Assembly: GCA_027084065.1 (NCBI GenBank)
Contig: JALWLR010000078.1
Location: 1 to 21,095, forward strand
Source: Helicobacteraceae bacterium
GTDB taxonomy: Bacteria; Campylobacterota; Campylobacteria; Campylobacterales; Sulfurimonadaceae
Length of the DNA: 21,095 bases
Direction of reading: 5' to 3'
A model generated the notes under the pieces. The model worked only from the letters and a program-made list of their open reading frames with translations, did no database searches and was not told the DNA's origin. The translations under genes were made by a program, and so were the position numbers. Of the stretch, positions 13,694 through 21,095 are shown in pieces (the first letter of the stretch is position 1; each line of letters opens with the position of its first letter).

Positions 13694-14311
13694 ATGAGCA
13701 ATACGGAAATGTTTAAAGACAGAAATATAAGTGAAGACTACTTTTTGCTCGATATTGAGGACTATCCGACAACACCGTGGGAAAAGTTCAAAAGAGTAGT
13801 AAAACGATCTTTCAAAGGTGAGCTCTTTGTCGGTCTGTGGGTCGTTTTAAGAGAAATGATAAAATTCGACATCCATACGATTCAGTATCCTGAAGAGAAA
13901 CTTCCAATAGGACCGCGATACAGAGCCGTTCATGAAATGAAACGATTGTGGGAGAGCGGTACGGAGAGATGTATTGGATGTGGACTGTGTGAAAAGATAT
14001 GTATTTCAAACTGTATACGCATGGAGACAAGATACGATGAAAATCAGCGCAAAGAGGTAGGAGAGTACAGTATCAACCTGGGACGCTGTATTTTCTGCGG
14101 TTACTGTGCCGAGGTTTGTCCAGAACTTGCAATTACGCATGGCGGCGAATATGAAAATGCAAGTGAACAACGAGAGCATTTCATACTATATGAAGATATG
14201 CTTACGCCGATTGATGATGTTCTAAATAAAAAACAGCGTGAGTTCCAAGGTTTTGGTGCAATAACGCCACATGAAGACGAGAGGCTCAAAAAGACGCCTC
14301 TTGCGTATTAA
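13694..14311 (+). CDS. nuoI: nuoI, NADH-quinone oxidoreductase subunit I (clusters N6a/N6b)
   Basis: This 205-residue 8Fe ferredoxin-like subunit links NuoG to NuoB. The two [4Fe-4S] motifs are ERCIGCGLCEKICISNC (C93, C96, C99, C103, with an extra C107) and RCIFCGYCAEVCPEL (C132, C135, C138, C142). The first motif ends C-I instead of the usual C-P. Before the clusters are an amphipathic N-terminal region (about 30-60) of the type that lies on the membrane, and the conserved stretch HTIQYPEEKLPIGPRYRA. Two ATGs are adjacent. I chose the second, 5 bases after AAGGAG (13683-13688); the first, at 13691, is only 2 bases away. nuoJ follows after 12 bases. Confidence 0.97.
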   Translation: MSNTEMFKDRNISEDYFLLDIEDYPTTPWEKFKRVVKRSFKGELFVGLWVVLREMIKFDIHTIQYPEEKLPIGPRYRAVHEMKRLWESGTERCIGCGLCEKICISNCIRMETRYDENQRKEVGEYSINLGRCIFCGYCAEVCPELAITHGGEYENASEQREHFILYEDMLTPIDDVLNKKQREFQGFGAITPHEDERLKKTPLAY

Positions 14312-14323
14312 GGAGTTGGAATT

Positions 14324-14884
14324 ATGTTTGAAGCAATATCATTTTACCTTTTTGCTTTTTTGGTGATTGCATCGTTTTGGATTGCTGTAACGACTTCACA
14401 GGCATTGTACGCGCTTACTGCGCTTGCAGCCGGAATGATTCTTATTTCCGGTTTCTATTTTACACTTGGAGCGGATTTTTTAGGAGCGATTCAAATTATC
14501 GTCTATTCCGGTGCCGTACTTGCATTGTATGCATTCGGTATGATGTTTTTCGATACGACTCGTGAAGTGAAAGAAAAAAATCCTAACAAAATGATTGTAG
14601 GGACGTTAGCGGCTCTTAGCACCATTTTAACAGTCGTTATCGTAGCGGCTCCTTTAGTTTCTGAAAATATAGTCGCGTTTTATCCGAGCGTTGAGAGTAT
14701 AGGCAATACACAGCAAATCGGAGTTGTTCTTTTTACAAAGTATCTCGTTCCGTTTGAAGTAGCTGCCGTTATGCTTTTAGTTGCAATGATAGCAGGTATC
14801 GTTCTAGCTGGAAAGAAAATGGACGTCTCTTTGACGAAACTTGCTGAAGAGGAAATCGAAAAGAAAGCGGAGGAACTTGTCTGA
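14324..14884 (+). CDS. nuoJ: nuoJ, NADH-quinone oxidoreductase subunit J
   Basis: Membrane subunit with five predicted helices, 186 residues. The conserved third helix reads GADFLGAIQIIVYSGAVLAL, followed by YAFGMMFFD. It includes the tyrosine and glycines around the pi-bulge seen in complex I structures. NuoJ couples quinone-site movements to the antiporter-like subunits. The C-terminal 20 residues are charged and probably cytoplasmic. AAGGAG lies 8 bases before the ATG, and the stop shares a base with the nuoK start (TGATG). Confidence 0.96.
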   Translation: MFEAISFYLFAFLVIASFWIAVTTSQALYALTALAAGMILISGFYFTLGADFLGAIQIIVYSGAVLALYAFGMMFFDTTREVKEKNPNKMIVGTLAALSTILTVVIVAAPLVSENIVAFYPSVESIGNTQQIGVVLFTKYLVPFEVAAVMLLVAMIAGIVLAGKKMDVSLTKLAEEEIEKKAEELV

Positions 14885-15189
14885 TGGAAATAGGACTCAA
14901 CCATTATCTTGTATTGGCAACGATACTTTTTGGAATCGGGCTTTACGGTGTTATGAGAAGAAAAAACCTTCTCATGCTTTTTTTTGCGACGGAGATTCTA
15001 CTTAACTCCGTAAATATCGGTTTTGCCGCAATCTCGCACTATTATGGTGACTTGACTGGGCAGATGTTCGCTTTTTTCGTTATTGCTATTGCAGCAAGCG
15101 AAGTGGCTGTCGGTCTAGGACTGCTCATTGTTTGGTATAAGCGACACAACAGCATCGATCTTGACGAAATGTCGCTGATGAGAGGATAG
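14884..15189 (+). CDS. nuoK: nuoK, NADH-quinone oxidoreductase subunit K
   Basis: Small membrane subunit of the proton path, 101 residues with three helices, related to MrpC. The two membrane glutamates essential in E. coli are present as E37 (FFATEILLNSVN) and E73 (AIAASEVAVGLGL). The start overlaps the nuoJ stop by one base. A GGAGG at 14869-14873 inside nuoJ serves as ribosome site. nuoL starts 5 bases downstream. Confidence 0.97.
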   Translation: MEIGLNHYLVLATILFGIGLYGVMRRKNLLMLFFATEILLNSVNIGFAAISHYYGDLTGQMFAFFVIAIAASEVAVGLGLLIVWYKRHNSIDLDEMSLMRG

Positions 15190-15193
15190 AAAT

Positions 15194-17119
15194 ATGGAAA
15201 AATATTTATATATAGCGCTATTTGCTCCGCTGGTGAGCTCCTTGTTTGCTGCTCTTTTTACGGCGCAGCCGAAAAAACAGTTTGTTGGAATTGTGACAAG
15301 TTTGTTAATTTTTACTTCATTTGTCTCAAGTTCCATTTTGCTTGTCTACATACTCAAAGGCGGAGAGCCTATCCATGTTGAACTGATGACATGGATGGCT
15401 ACGGGAGGTCTATATATTCCGTTTGGCTTTGTTGTAGATGAAGTAAGTGTCGTGATGATGATGGTTGTAACGCTTGTTTCGACTGTTGTTCACGTATATT
15501 CAAACGGTTATATGGACCATGACAAAAGTTTCAATCGCTTTTTCGCATGGCTTTCTGCCTTTGTTTTTTCTATGATGGTTCTTGTCATGAGTGACAACTT
15601 CGCCGGTCTTTTCATTGGTTGGGAAGGTGTCGGTCTGTGTTCATGGGGACTTATTGGATTTTGGTATAACAGAGAAAGTGCGACATGGGCTGCAAACGAA
15701 GCTTTTATTATGAACCGTATCGCCGACTTGGGAATGCTTATCGGTCTTTTTCTCATTTACTGGAATACGGGTACACTTCAGTATGATGAAGCGTTTGCAA
15801 AATTGCCTTATCTTGATACAGCGACATTGACATGGACAGGGATATTCCTTTTCATCGGTGCAATGGGTAAATCAGCTCAGTTCCCACTTCATACATGGCT
15901 TGCAGATGCAATGGAAGGTCCAACTCCCGTTTCGGCACTGATCCACGCCGCAACAATGGTTACTGCGGGTGTTTATCTTGTTATTCGTGCACATCCACTC
16001 TTTGATTTGATTCCGCATGTAGGTTTGTTCATTGCAAGTCTTGGAGCGTTTGTCGCGATTTTTGCAGCTTCAATGGCGCTTGTAAACCGCGATATGAAGC
16101 GAATCATTGCATACTCTACTCTTTCTCAGCTTGGTTATATGTTTGCTGCTGCTGGACTTGGGGCATACTGGGTTGCACTGTTTCACCTTATGGCACACGC
16201 ATTCTTCAAAGCACTTCTCTTCTTGGGTGCGGGTAACGTCATGCATGCTATGCACGATGAACTTGATCCGTTTAAAATGGGTGGACTTAAAAAGACGATG
16301 AAGTGGACATGGATCATGATGACAATAGCATCGTTTGCTTTGGCAGGTGTTTTCCCGCTTGCTGGATTCTACTCAAAAGATGCGATCTTGGAGACGGCAT
16401 TTGTTGAGCACCATTTCATAATTTATACTGTCTTGCTTTTCACTGCAGGTTTAACTGCTTTTTATTCGTTTAGACTTGTTGCTTTGATCTTTCATGGAGA
16501 AGAGCGTTACAAACTTTTTGGTATTCATCCACATGAAGCATACAAATACATGCTGGTTGCGATGAGTCCACTACTTGTTTTGGCAATTATTGCTGGAGCA
16601 TTCCAACATACATTCTTTGAGTTGGTCGAAGAGGCGCTTCATGCAGTGCATTATCATATCCATTCTGAAGTTGTAGTATGGATTATGACTATAGGCACGC
16701 AAGCATTTGTCATTGCAATGATTATTTATGCATATAAAAAATATGCACGCAAAGATATTAAAATTCCAGATGGAACAAGTCCTGTAGAGCAGAGCTTCAT
16801 TTACAAACTGCTTTTTAATCAGTACTATATTCCATACTTCTATGAAGAGTACATCGTTAAGCCGTATCAAGAGCTTTCTGAAATATTTTGGAAAAAAGTC
16901 GACCTCAAAATTGTCGATGCAACAGTGGATGGTATTGCGAAAGTTCTCTATTCAACAGGGGCAGCTACTCGCGGAATGCAAAACGGCAACCTTTCGACAA
17001 TGCTTCGATGGATGGTCGTAGGTCTTGTGCTATTGCTGCTTATTGCAGTGGCTATTGGCATTACAGTCAGATATTCTGAAAGAATCACACTGTTTCTATC
17101 AGGTTTAGGAGTATTATAA
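15194..17119 (+). CDS. nuoL: nuoL, NADH-quinone oxidoreductase subunit L
   Basis: This distal proton-pumping antiporter-like subunit has 641 residues and about 16 membrane helices. Pump residues are present: E144 in IGWEGVGLCSWGLIGFWY, K226 in AMGKSAQFPLHTWL and H251 in PVSALIHAATMVTAGVYL. The C-terminal part (about 490-641) should carry the long lateral helix and the last membrane segment typical of NuoL; a charged linker with KKYARKDIKIPDGT is seen near 510-530. AGAGG lies 8 bases before the ATG. It belongs to the same operon as nuoK (4-base gap) and nuoM (1-base gap). Confidence 0.97.
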   Translation: MEKYLYIALFAPLVSSLFAALFTAQPKKQFVGIVTSLLIFTSFVSSSILLVYILKGGEPIHVELMTWMATGGLYIPFGFVVDEVSVVMMMVVTLVSTVVHVYSNGYMDHDKSFNRFFAWLSAFVFSMMVLVMSDNFAGLFIGWEGVGLCSWGLIGFWYNRESATWAANEAFIMNRIADLGMLIGLFLIYWNTGTLQYDEAFAKLPYLDTATLTWTGIFLFIGAMGKSAQFPLHTWLADAMEGPTPVSALIHAATMVTAGVYLVIRAHPLFDLIPHVGLFIASLGAFVAIFAASMALVNRDMKRIIAYSTLSQLGYMFAAAGLGAYWVALFHLMAHAFFKALLFLGAGNVMHAMHDELDPFKMGGLKKTMKWTWIMMTIASFALAGVFPLAGFYSKDAILETAFVEHHFIIYTVLLFTAGLTAFYSFRLVALIFHGEERYKLFGIHPHEAYKYMLVAMSPLLVLAIIAGAFQHTFFELVEEALHAVHYHIHSEVVVWIMTIGTQAFVIAMIIYAYKKYARKDIKIPDGTSPVEQSFIYKLLFNQYYIPYFYEEYIVKPYQELSEIFWKKVDLKIVDATVDGIAKVLYSTGAATRGMQNGNLSTMLRWMVVGLVLLLLIAVAIGITVRYSERITLFLSGLGVL

Positions 17120-17120
17120 G

Positions 17121-18677
17121 ATGTTTGATCATATATTATCGATATTAATCTTTTTCCCGGCAGTCGCAGCACTGCTTGGATTTGTTGTGAAGCCGGCAGG
17201 CATTCGAGCATACGGAGTTGCCGTAGCTACTGTTGAGTTTGTACTTTCACTTGTGTTGTGGCTGCTTTACGATCCAAACGTTTCGGGAATGCAGTTTCTT
17301 GAAACACTGCCGCTTGTTCCCTCTTTTGGAATTAACTACATTGTTGGGATTGATGGCATTTCACTCTTCATCATTATTTTAGCGGCATTCTTTACAATGC
17401 TAGGTATTGCCACGCTGCCGCAAAATACAAAAGATGAAAAGAACATGATAGTAACTCTTTTGTTCTTGCAGATGACAATGGTGGGTGTGTTTGCTGCACT
17501 AGATGCCATCGTTTTTTATGTATTTTGGGAGCTTTCACTCGTACCTATGCTATACATTATCGGTGCATGGGGTGGACCGCTTCGAATATATGCATCTATT
17601 AAGTTTTTCCTTTATACATTTGCGGGTTCACTTGTTATGTTGGTCGGAATGCTTTTTATGGCATATTTTTACTATCAGGTTACCGGAAAATGGAGTTTTG
17701 CACTACTTGATTGGTATAGACTTGTTTTACCGGTCTCTTATCAAGTGTGGCTCTTTTTGGCTTTTTTCCTTGGATTTGCTATCAAGGTACCTATGTTTCC
17801 TTTTCATACATGGCTACCGTATGCACACGGTCAAGCTCCGACAATCGGTTCGGTAATTCTAGCTGCAATCCTTTTGAAAATGGGAACATACGCTTTTATT
17901 AGATTTTCACTGCCGCTTTTCCCAGATGCAAGTGTTTTATTTATGAAGCCGATTGCAGTACTTGCTATTATCATGATTATCTATACTGCAATGGTTGCTT
18001 ACGCTCAAAAAGACATCAAACAAGTCGTAGCATACAGCTCGATTTCCCATATGGGTGTTATCATTTTAGGAACATTTGCTTTGAATGTTGAGGGGATAAC
18101 CGGTTCTATCTTCTTGATGATCGGTCACGGTGTCGTCTCTGGTGCACTCTTCTTGCTTGTTGGTGTCATTTATGAACGTCGCCATACGAAACTTATGAGT
18201 GAATTTGGTGGACTTGCAGACGTTATGCCTAGATATGCGCTTATTTTCGGTATCATGTTGATGGCATCAGTAGGTTTGCCACTTACTATAAACTTTGTTG
18301 GGGAGTTCCTCAGTTTCTTGGGATTCTATCAGCAGTCACATATTTTAACATTGATTGCAGGTTCGGCAATCATTGTCGGAGCTATTTATATGCTCAGTGC
18401 ATTTAAAAAAGCCTTTTTTGGTAATGTTACTAAAAAAGAGAACGAGAACTTGCCAGACTTGACAAAAACGGAGCTCTTCGCTCTTGTTCCACTTTCCATC
18501 ATAACTATTTGGCTCGGTGTCTATCCTAAGCCTGTTTTGGAGCCTATAAACAACAGTGTAGAAGCCGTAGTGGAACTGATGCATGAAAAAGCAATCACTC
18601 CAGAGGCAAAATTGAAAATACCTGACGTCAAAGCAATACGTATTGCCGACGCAGCCGTCGTGAAGGAGGCAGAATAA
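17121..18677 (+). CDS. nuoM: nuoM, NADH-quinone oxidoreductase subunit M
   Basis: Middle antiporter-like proton pump subunit, 518 residues with about 14 membrane helices. Conserved charged residues are E137 in YVFWELSLVPMLYIIGAWG, K222 in FAIKVPMFPFHTWLP and K253 in ILLKMGTYAFIRF. A conserved glutamate lies in the late helix NFVGEFLSFLG. The loop after HTWLP reads YAHGQAPTIGSV, where many NuoM proteins have DAHTEAPTAGSV. The C terminus (about 480-518) is charged and soluble. AGGAG lies 9 bases before the ATG, and the stop shares one base with the nuoN start (TAATG). Confidence 0.97.
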   Translation: MFDHILSILIFFPAVAALLGFVVKPAGIRAYGVAVATVEFVLSLVLWLLYDPNVSGMQFLETLPLVPSFGINYIVGIDGISLFIIILAAFFTMLGIATLPQNTKDEKNMIVTLLFLQMTMVGVFAALDAIVFYVFWELSLVPMLYIIGAWGGPLRIYASIKFFLYTFAGSLVMLVGMLFMAYFYYQVTGKWSFALLDWYRLVLPVSYQVWLFLAFFLGFAIKVPMFPFHTWLPYAHGQAPTIGSVILAAILLKMGTYAFIRFSLPLFPDASVLFMKPIAVLAIIMIIYTAMVAYAQKDIKQVVAYSSISHMGVIILGTFALNVEGITGSIFLMIGHGVVSGALFLLVGVIYERRHTKLMSEFGGLADVMPRYALIFGIMLMASVGLPLTINFVGEFLSFLGFYQQSHILTLIAGSAIIVGAIYMLSAFKKAFFGNVTKKENENLPDLTKTELFALVPLSIITIWLGVYPKPVLEPINNSVEAVVELMHEKAITPEAKLKIPDVKAIRIADAAVVKEAE

Positions 18678-20185
18678 TGTTAGCGCCTATCAACGTAAAT
18701 TTTGAGTCATTGAACATAATGACGCTTGTGCCTATGCTTATTCCTATAGCTGGGGCACTTTTGATTCTTGTAGTGGACCTTGCAAAGCCAAAAATGGACA
18801 AATCGCTGTATGTAATGCTTAGCATTTTGTTTTTGTTCATGGATTTTATGTCTTTGATGGGTAGTGCTTCGTCTTTTATGCAAAATGGAACGATTCTTGG
18901 AATGTTCGATGTTATGCTTGTTGACGGTCTTGCCGTTGTCTCGCAGTTTATCATTGTCGTAGCTTCTATGCTTTTTATTCCGCTTGCACTTACATCGAAA
19001 CGTTTTCATGAATTTAGCTACCCGGAATTTTTTGCACTTTTCTTGTTTATGATTGCAGGGTTCCAGTTTATGGTTGCAACGGACAATCTCATTCTTATTT
19101 TTGTAGGACTAGAGACTGCTTCGTTGGCATTGTATACATTGATTGCTATGCACAACCGCGAAAAATCTTTTGAAGCAGCTGTAAAATACTTTACAATGGG
19201 TGCACTTGCAGCAGGATTTTTCAGTTTCGGTGCAATGATTTTTTATGCAATAACTGGTTCTGTAGAGATCAATCAAATAGCTACAGTCTTGACTGCGAAC
19301 GGTTTTGCCGATATTGGTTACGTAATGGTAGGTGTTGCTTTTATTTTGGCAGCGTTTGCTTTCAAGCTCTCTTTGGTTCCGTTTCATACTTGGGCACCGG
19401 ATGTATATGAGGGGTCTAGTGCGGCAATGGCCGGGTATATGTCTATCGTTCCAAAAATAGCAGGCTTCATTGTTGCAATGCGATTTTTTGAATTTCTCAT
19501 TCACAGCGGTGTTTTCTGGGTCGAAGCGATCCTTTATTTCTTTGTTATTGTCACGATGACTGCAGCTAATCTCTGGGCGCTTGTTCAGACTGATGTCAAA
19601 AGAATGCTTGCGTACAGTTCTATTTCACATGCTGGTTTTGCTATGGCTGCAGTTATGATAGGGACGACTCAGGCAAACAGTGCATTGCTGTTGTACTGGG
19701 TACTCTTTACATTTACAAACCTAGGGTCTTTCTCGATGCTATGGATATCAAGACAGAAAAAACTGCTTCCTGGACAAAGCAGTGACCACTCTTATGAGAA
19801 ATTCGCAGGAATGATAAAAACTGCACCGATGGCTGCAACTATAATGGCACTTTTTATGCTCTCTTTAGCAGGTGTTCCTCCATTTGCACTCTTTTGGGGG
19901 AAACTCTATATGATAAGCTCTGCCGTTACTGCTGGGTACACCGTCCTTGCACTCATCATGGCACTTAACTCCGCAATAGCTGGTTACTACTATTTGAAAC
20001 TCATTGTTTATATGTTCATGAAAGAACCTGAAGATGAGAGATACGAAAAAGTCTTTTCTTCAAACGTATCACTTTCACTAAAAACAATTATAGGTATTGC
20101 GGCTATAGGAACTATATTTGCTTTTGTTGCCGTAGATCCATTACTTCAAGCAATAGGCGGCTTTGTATATAACAGCGGCTATTGA
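18677..20185 (+). CDS. nuoN: nuoN, NADH-quinone oxidoreductase subunit N
   Basis: Antiporter-like proton pump subunit nearest the quinone module, 502 residues with about 14 membrane helices. Key residues are E146 in LIFVGLETASLALYTL, K230 in FAFKLSLVPFHTWAPDVYEG and K260 in SIVPKIAGF. Later motifs include KRMLAYSSISHAGFAM and LAGVPPFALFWGK. AAGGAGG (18663-18669) lies 7 bases before the ATG, inside the end of nuoM. It is the last nuo gene; pflA follows after 23 bases with no terminator between. Confidence 0.97.
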   Translation: MLAPINVNFESLNIMTLVPMLIPIAGALLILVVDLAKPKMDKSLYVMLSILFLFMDFMSLMGSASSFMQNGTILGMFDVMLVDGLAVVSQFIIVVASMLFIPLALTSKRFHEFSYPEFFALFLFMIAGFQFMVATDNLILIFVGLETASLALYTLIAMHNREKSFEAAVKYFTMGALAAGFFSFGAMIFYAITGSVEINQIATVLTANGFADIGYVMVGVAFILAAFAFKLSLVPFHTWAPDVYEGSSAAMAGYMSIVPKIAGFIVAMRFFEFLIHSGVFWVEAILYFFVIVTMTAANLWALVQTDVKRMLAYSSISHAGFAMAAVMIGTTQANSALLLYWVLFTFTNLGSFSMLWISRQKKLLPGQSSDHSYEKFAGMIKTAPMAATIMALFMLSLAGVPPFALFWGKLYMISSAVTAGYTVLALIMALNSAIAGYYYLKLIVYMFMKEPEDERYEKVFSSNVSLSLKTIIGIAAIGTIFAFVAVDPLLQAIGGFVYNSGY

Positions 20186-20208
20186 TACTTTTAAAAGGAG
20201 GGAAGCAT

Positions 20209-21095
20209 ATGTACCGCACTATACTTCTCTTCTTTTTATTTTCATCGAGTCTTTTCGCTTTAGAAATACGCCTCTTGGATGCAAAAGAGGCACAAGAGCG
20301 TTACAGTGTTGTCAATATAACCAATTCAACCCCTTTTCTTTGTCAACTACAAAAAGATTCTTTCGGTGTTGACAAAGAGCTTGTTTGTGCATTCAGTGAG
20401 CATCCAAAACCTCCTTTTAAAACGCTTCATAGTGATTTTTTTACAATTGTTCCAAAAGAGATAGGCAGGAACTTTTTTTTGATTCTACATGCAAAACATC
20501 GCCTTTTTGCGAAGCCAATTATATTTGATTTGACAAAAGATGATGAAGTTTTCAAAGAAAAAACTGCGACTGCAGCCCATTGGGTTGTCGTTGGCTATAA
20601 AAAGAAACTCCCTCTTGTTGCACTTACACCACAAAAAGAGCAAACCATAAATTTTCCTTTTTATAATGAACATGAAGTGCTTCCTTATGTGGGAGGACTG
20701 GATTTAAACGGCAATCCTGTTCATATCAAAGAGAGTGAGGATGTTCGTGCTTTTGTTGAAGTCAAACGTCTTTTTGCACTTAAACGCTATGATGATTGTA
20801 TCGAAGCGGTTGACAATGTGCTTGAGTATTATCCTAAAACGCTCTTCGCATCGGAACTGCTTTATTATAAAATCAAATCACTCTTCAAACTGCATGCATA
20901 CGATACCGTAATAGAGCTCTCAAAAGAGTATTTGCACAATTTTTCCTCAAGTGAAAATGTTCCTGAAGTACTACTGATGATTGCGGCTTCATACTATAAA
21001 AACGGTCAGTACAGTGATGCTGATTACTTTTTTGACCGTCTTTTTCATGAACATGCAGATTCGGTCTTTAGTGACTGGGGTTATATCTATAAAGG
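20209..21095 (+). CDS. pflA: pflA, flagellar motor scaffold protein (5' part, runs off the window)
   Basis: The first 295 codons are present without a stop. The protein starts MYRTILLFFLFSSSLFALEI, a signal peptide with probable cleavage after residue 17, so it should be periplasmic. A beta-rich region follows (about 18-185). From about residue 190 there are helical TPR- or Sel1-like repeats (VEVKRLFALKRYDDCIEAVD; SELLYYKIKSLFKLHAYDTV; LLMIAASYYKNGQYSDADYF). PflA in Campylobacter and Helicobacter is a roughly 790-800-residue TPR protein of the periplasmic motor scaffold, needed for rotation (paralysed flagella), and from memory lies directly after nuoN. AAGGAGG (20195-20201) is 7 bases before the ATG. 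Family assignment rests on position plus architecture; a generic TPR lipoprotein-like protein is less likely. Confidence 0.82.
   Translation, partial: MYRTILLFFLFSSSLFALEIRLLDAKEAQERYSVVNITNSTPFLCQLQKDSFGVDKELVCAFSEHPKPPFKTLHSDFFTIVPKEIGRNFFLILHAKHRLFAKPIIFDLTKDDEVFKEKTATAAHWVVVGYKKKLPLVALTPQKEQTINFPFYNEHEVLPYVGGLDLNGNPVHIKESEDVRAFVEVKRLFALKRYDDCIEAVDNVLEYYPKTLFASELLYYKIKSLFKLHAYDTVIELSKEYLHNFSSSENVPEVLLMIAASYYKNGQYSDADYFFDRLFHEHADSVFSDWGYIYK

Noticed and set aside
20163..20372. 69-residue plus-strand frame across the nuoN-pflA junction
   Set aside because: It overlaps both genes, while pflA has a proper AAGGAGG and signal peptide in its own frame.

Overview
The window looks like the chromosome of a Campylobacterota (epsilonproteobacterial) bacterium, most like the Sulfurimonas group of sulfur or hydrogen oxidisers. 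This rests on gene content and order. A complex I operon has the order nuoA-B-C-D, then a 76-residue protein of the Helicobacter HP1264 type, then a GltD-like flavoprotein, then two nuoG genes and nuoH to nuoN. It is followed by pflA, as in Campylobacter and Helicobacter. An upstream lysA-HAD-pheA block also matches this phylum. The family and synteny comparisons come from memory; no search was run.

Layout. Bases 1-2066 (minus strand) hold a short biosynthetic operon: lysA, a HAD-family phosphatase-like gene and the first 30 codons of pheA, with no gap or 4-base overlaps. A 74-bp divergent promoter region separates lysA from a plus-strand gene for a small double-TOBE (Mop-like) protein at 2141-2530. 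Bases 2531-2748 are a non-coding leader. It holds a probable sigma70-type -10 element, a 16-bp near-perfect hairpin and an 11-bp direct repeat. From 2749 to 20185 run fifteen tightly packed genes (mostly 1-19 bp overlaps or gaps under 15 bp), evidently one nuo transcription unit. The 5' part of pflA (flagellar motor scaffold) follows 23 bp later and runs off the end. There are no tRNA or rRNA genes, mobile elements or CRISPR arrays, and no gene-free stretch over 300 bases.

How the genes work together. NuoA, H, J, K, L, M and N form the membrane proton-pumping arm. NuoB, C, D and I form the quinone-reducing and connecting module. The electron-input module is unusual. There is no canonical NuoE or NuoF. 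In their place are the 76-residue protein and a 677-residue fusion of the C-terminal iron-sulfur tail of NuoF with a GltD/DsrL/NfnB-like two-cluster FAD/NAD(P) flavoprotein. In the NuoF tail the third cysteine of the N3 cluster motif is glycine.

Two complete nuoG paralogues lie in tandem. Each has ligands for five Fe-S clusters, including a second ferredoxin-type cluster that classical NuoG has lost. I infer a complex I that exchanges electrons with NAD(P)H and/or ferredoxin or flavodoxin through a long redox wire, perhaps running in reverse to make low-potential reductant for autotrophy. This input module is the most interesting system in the window.
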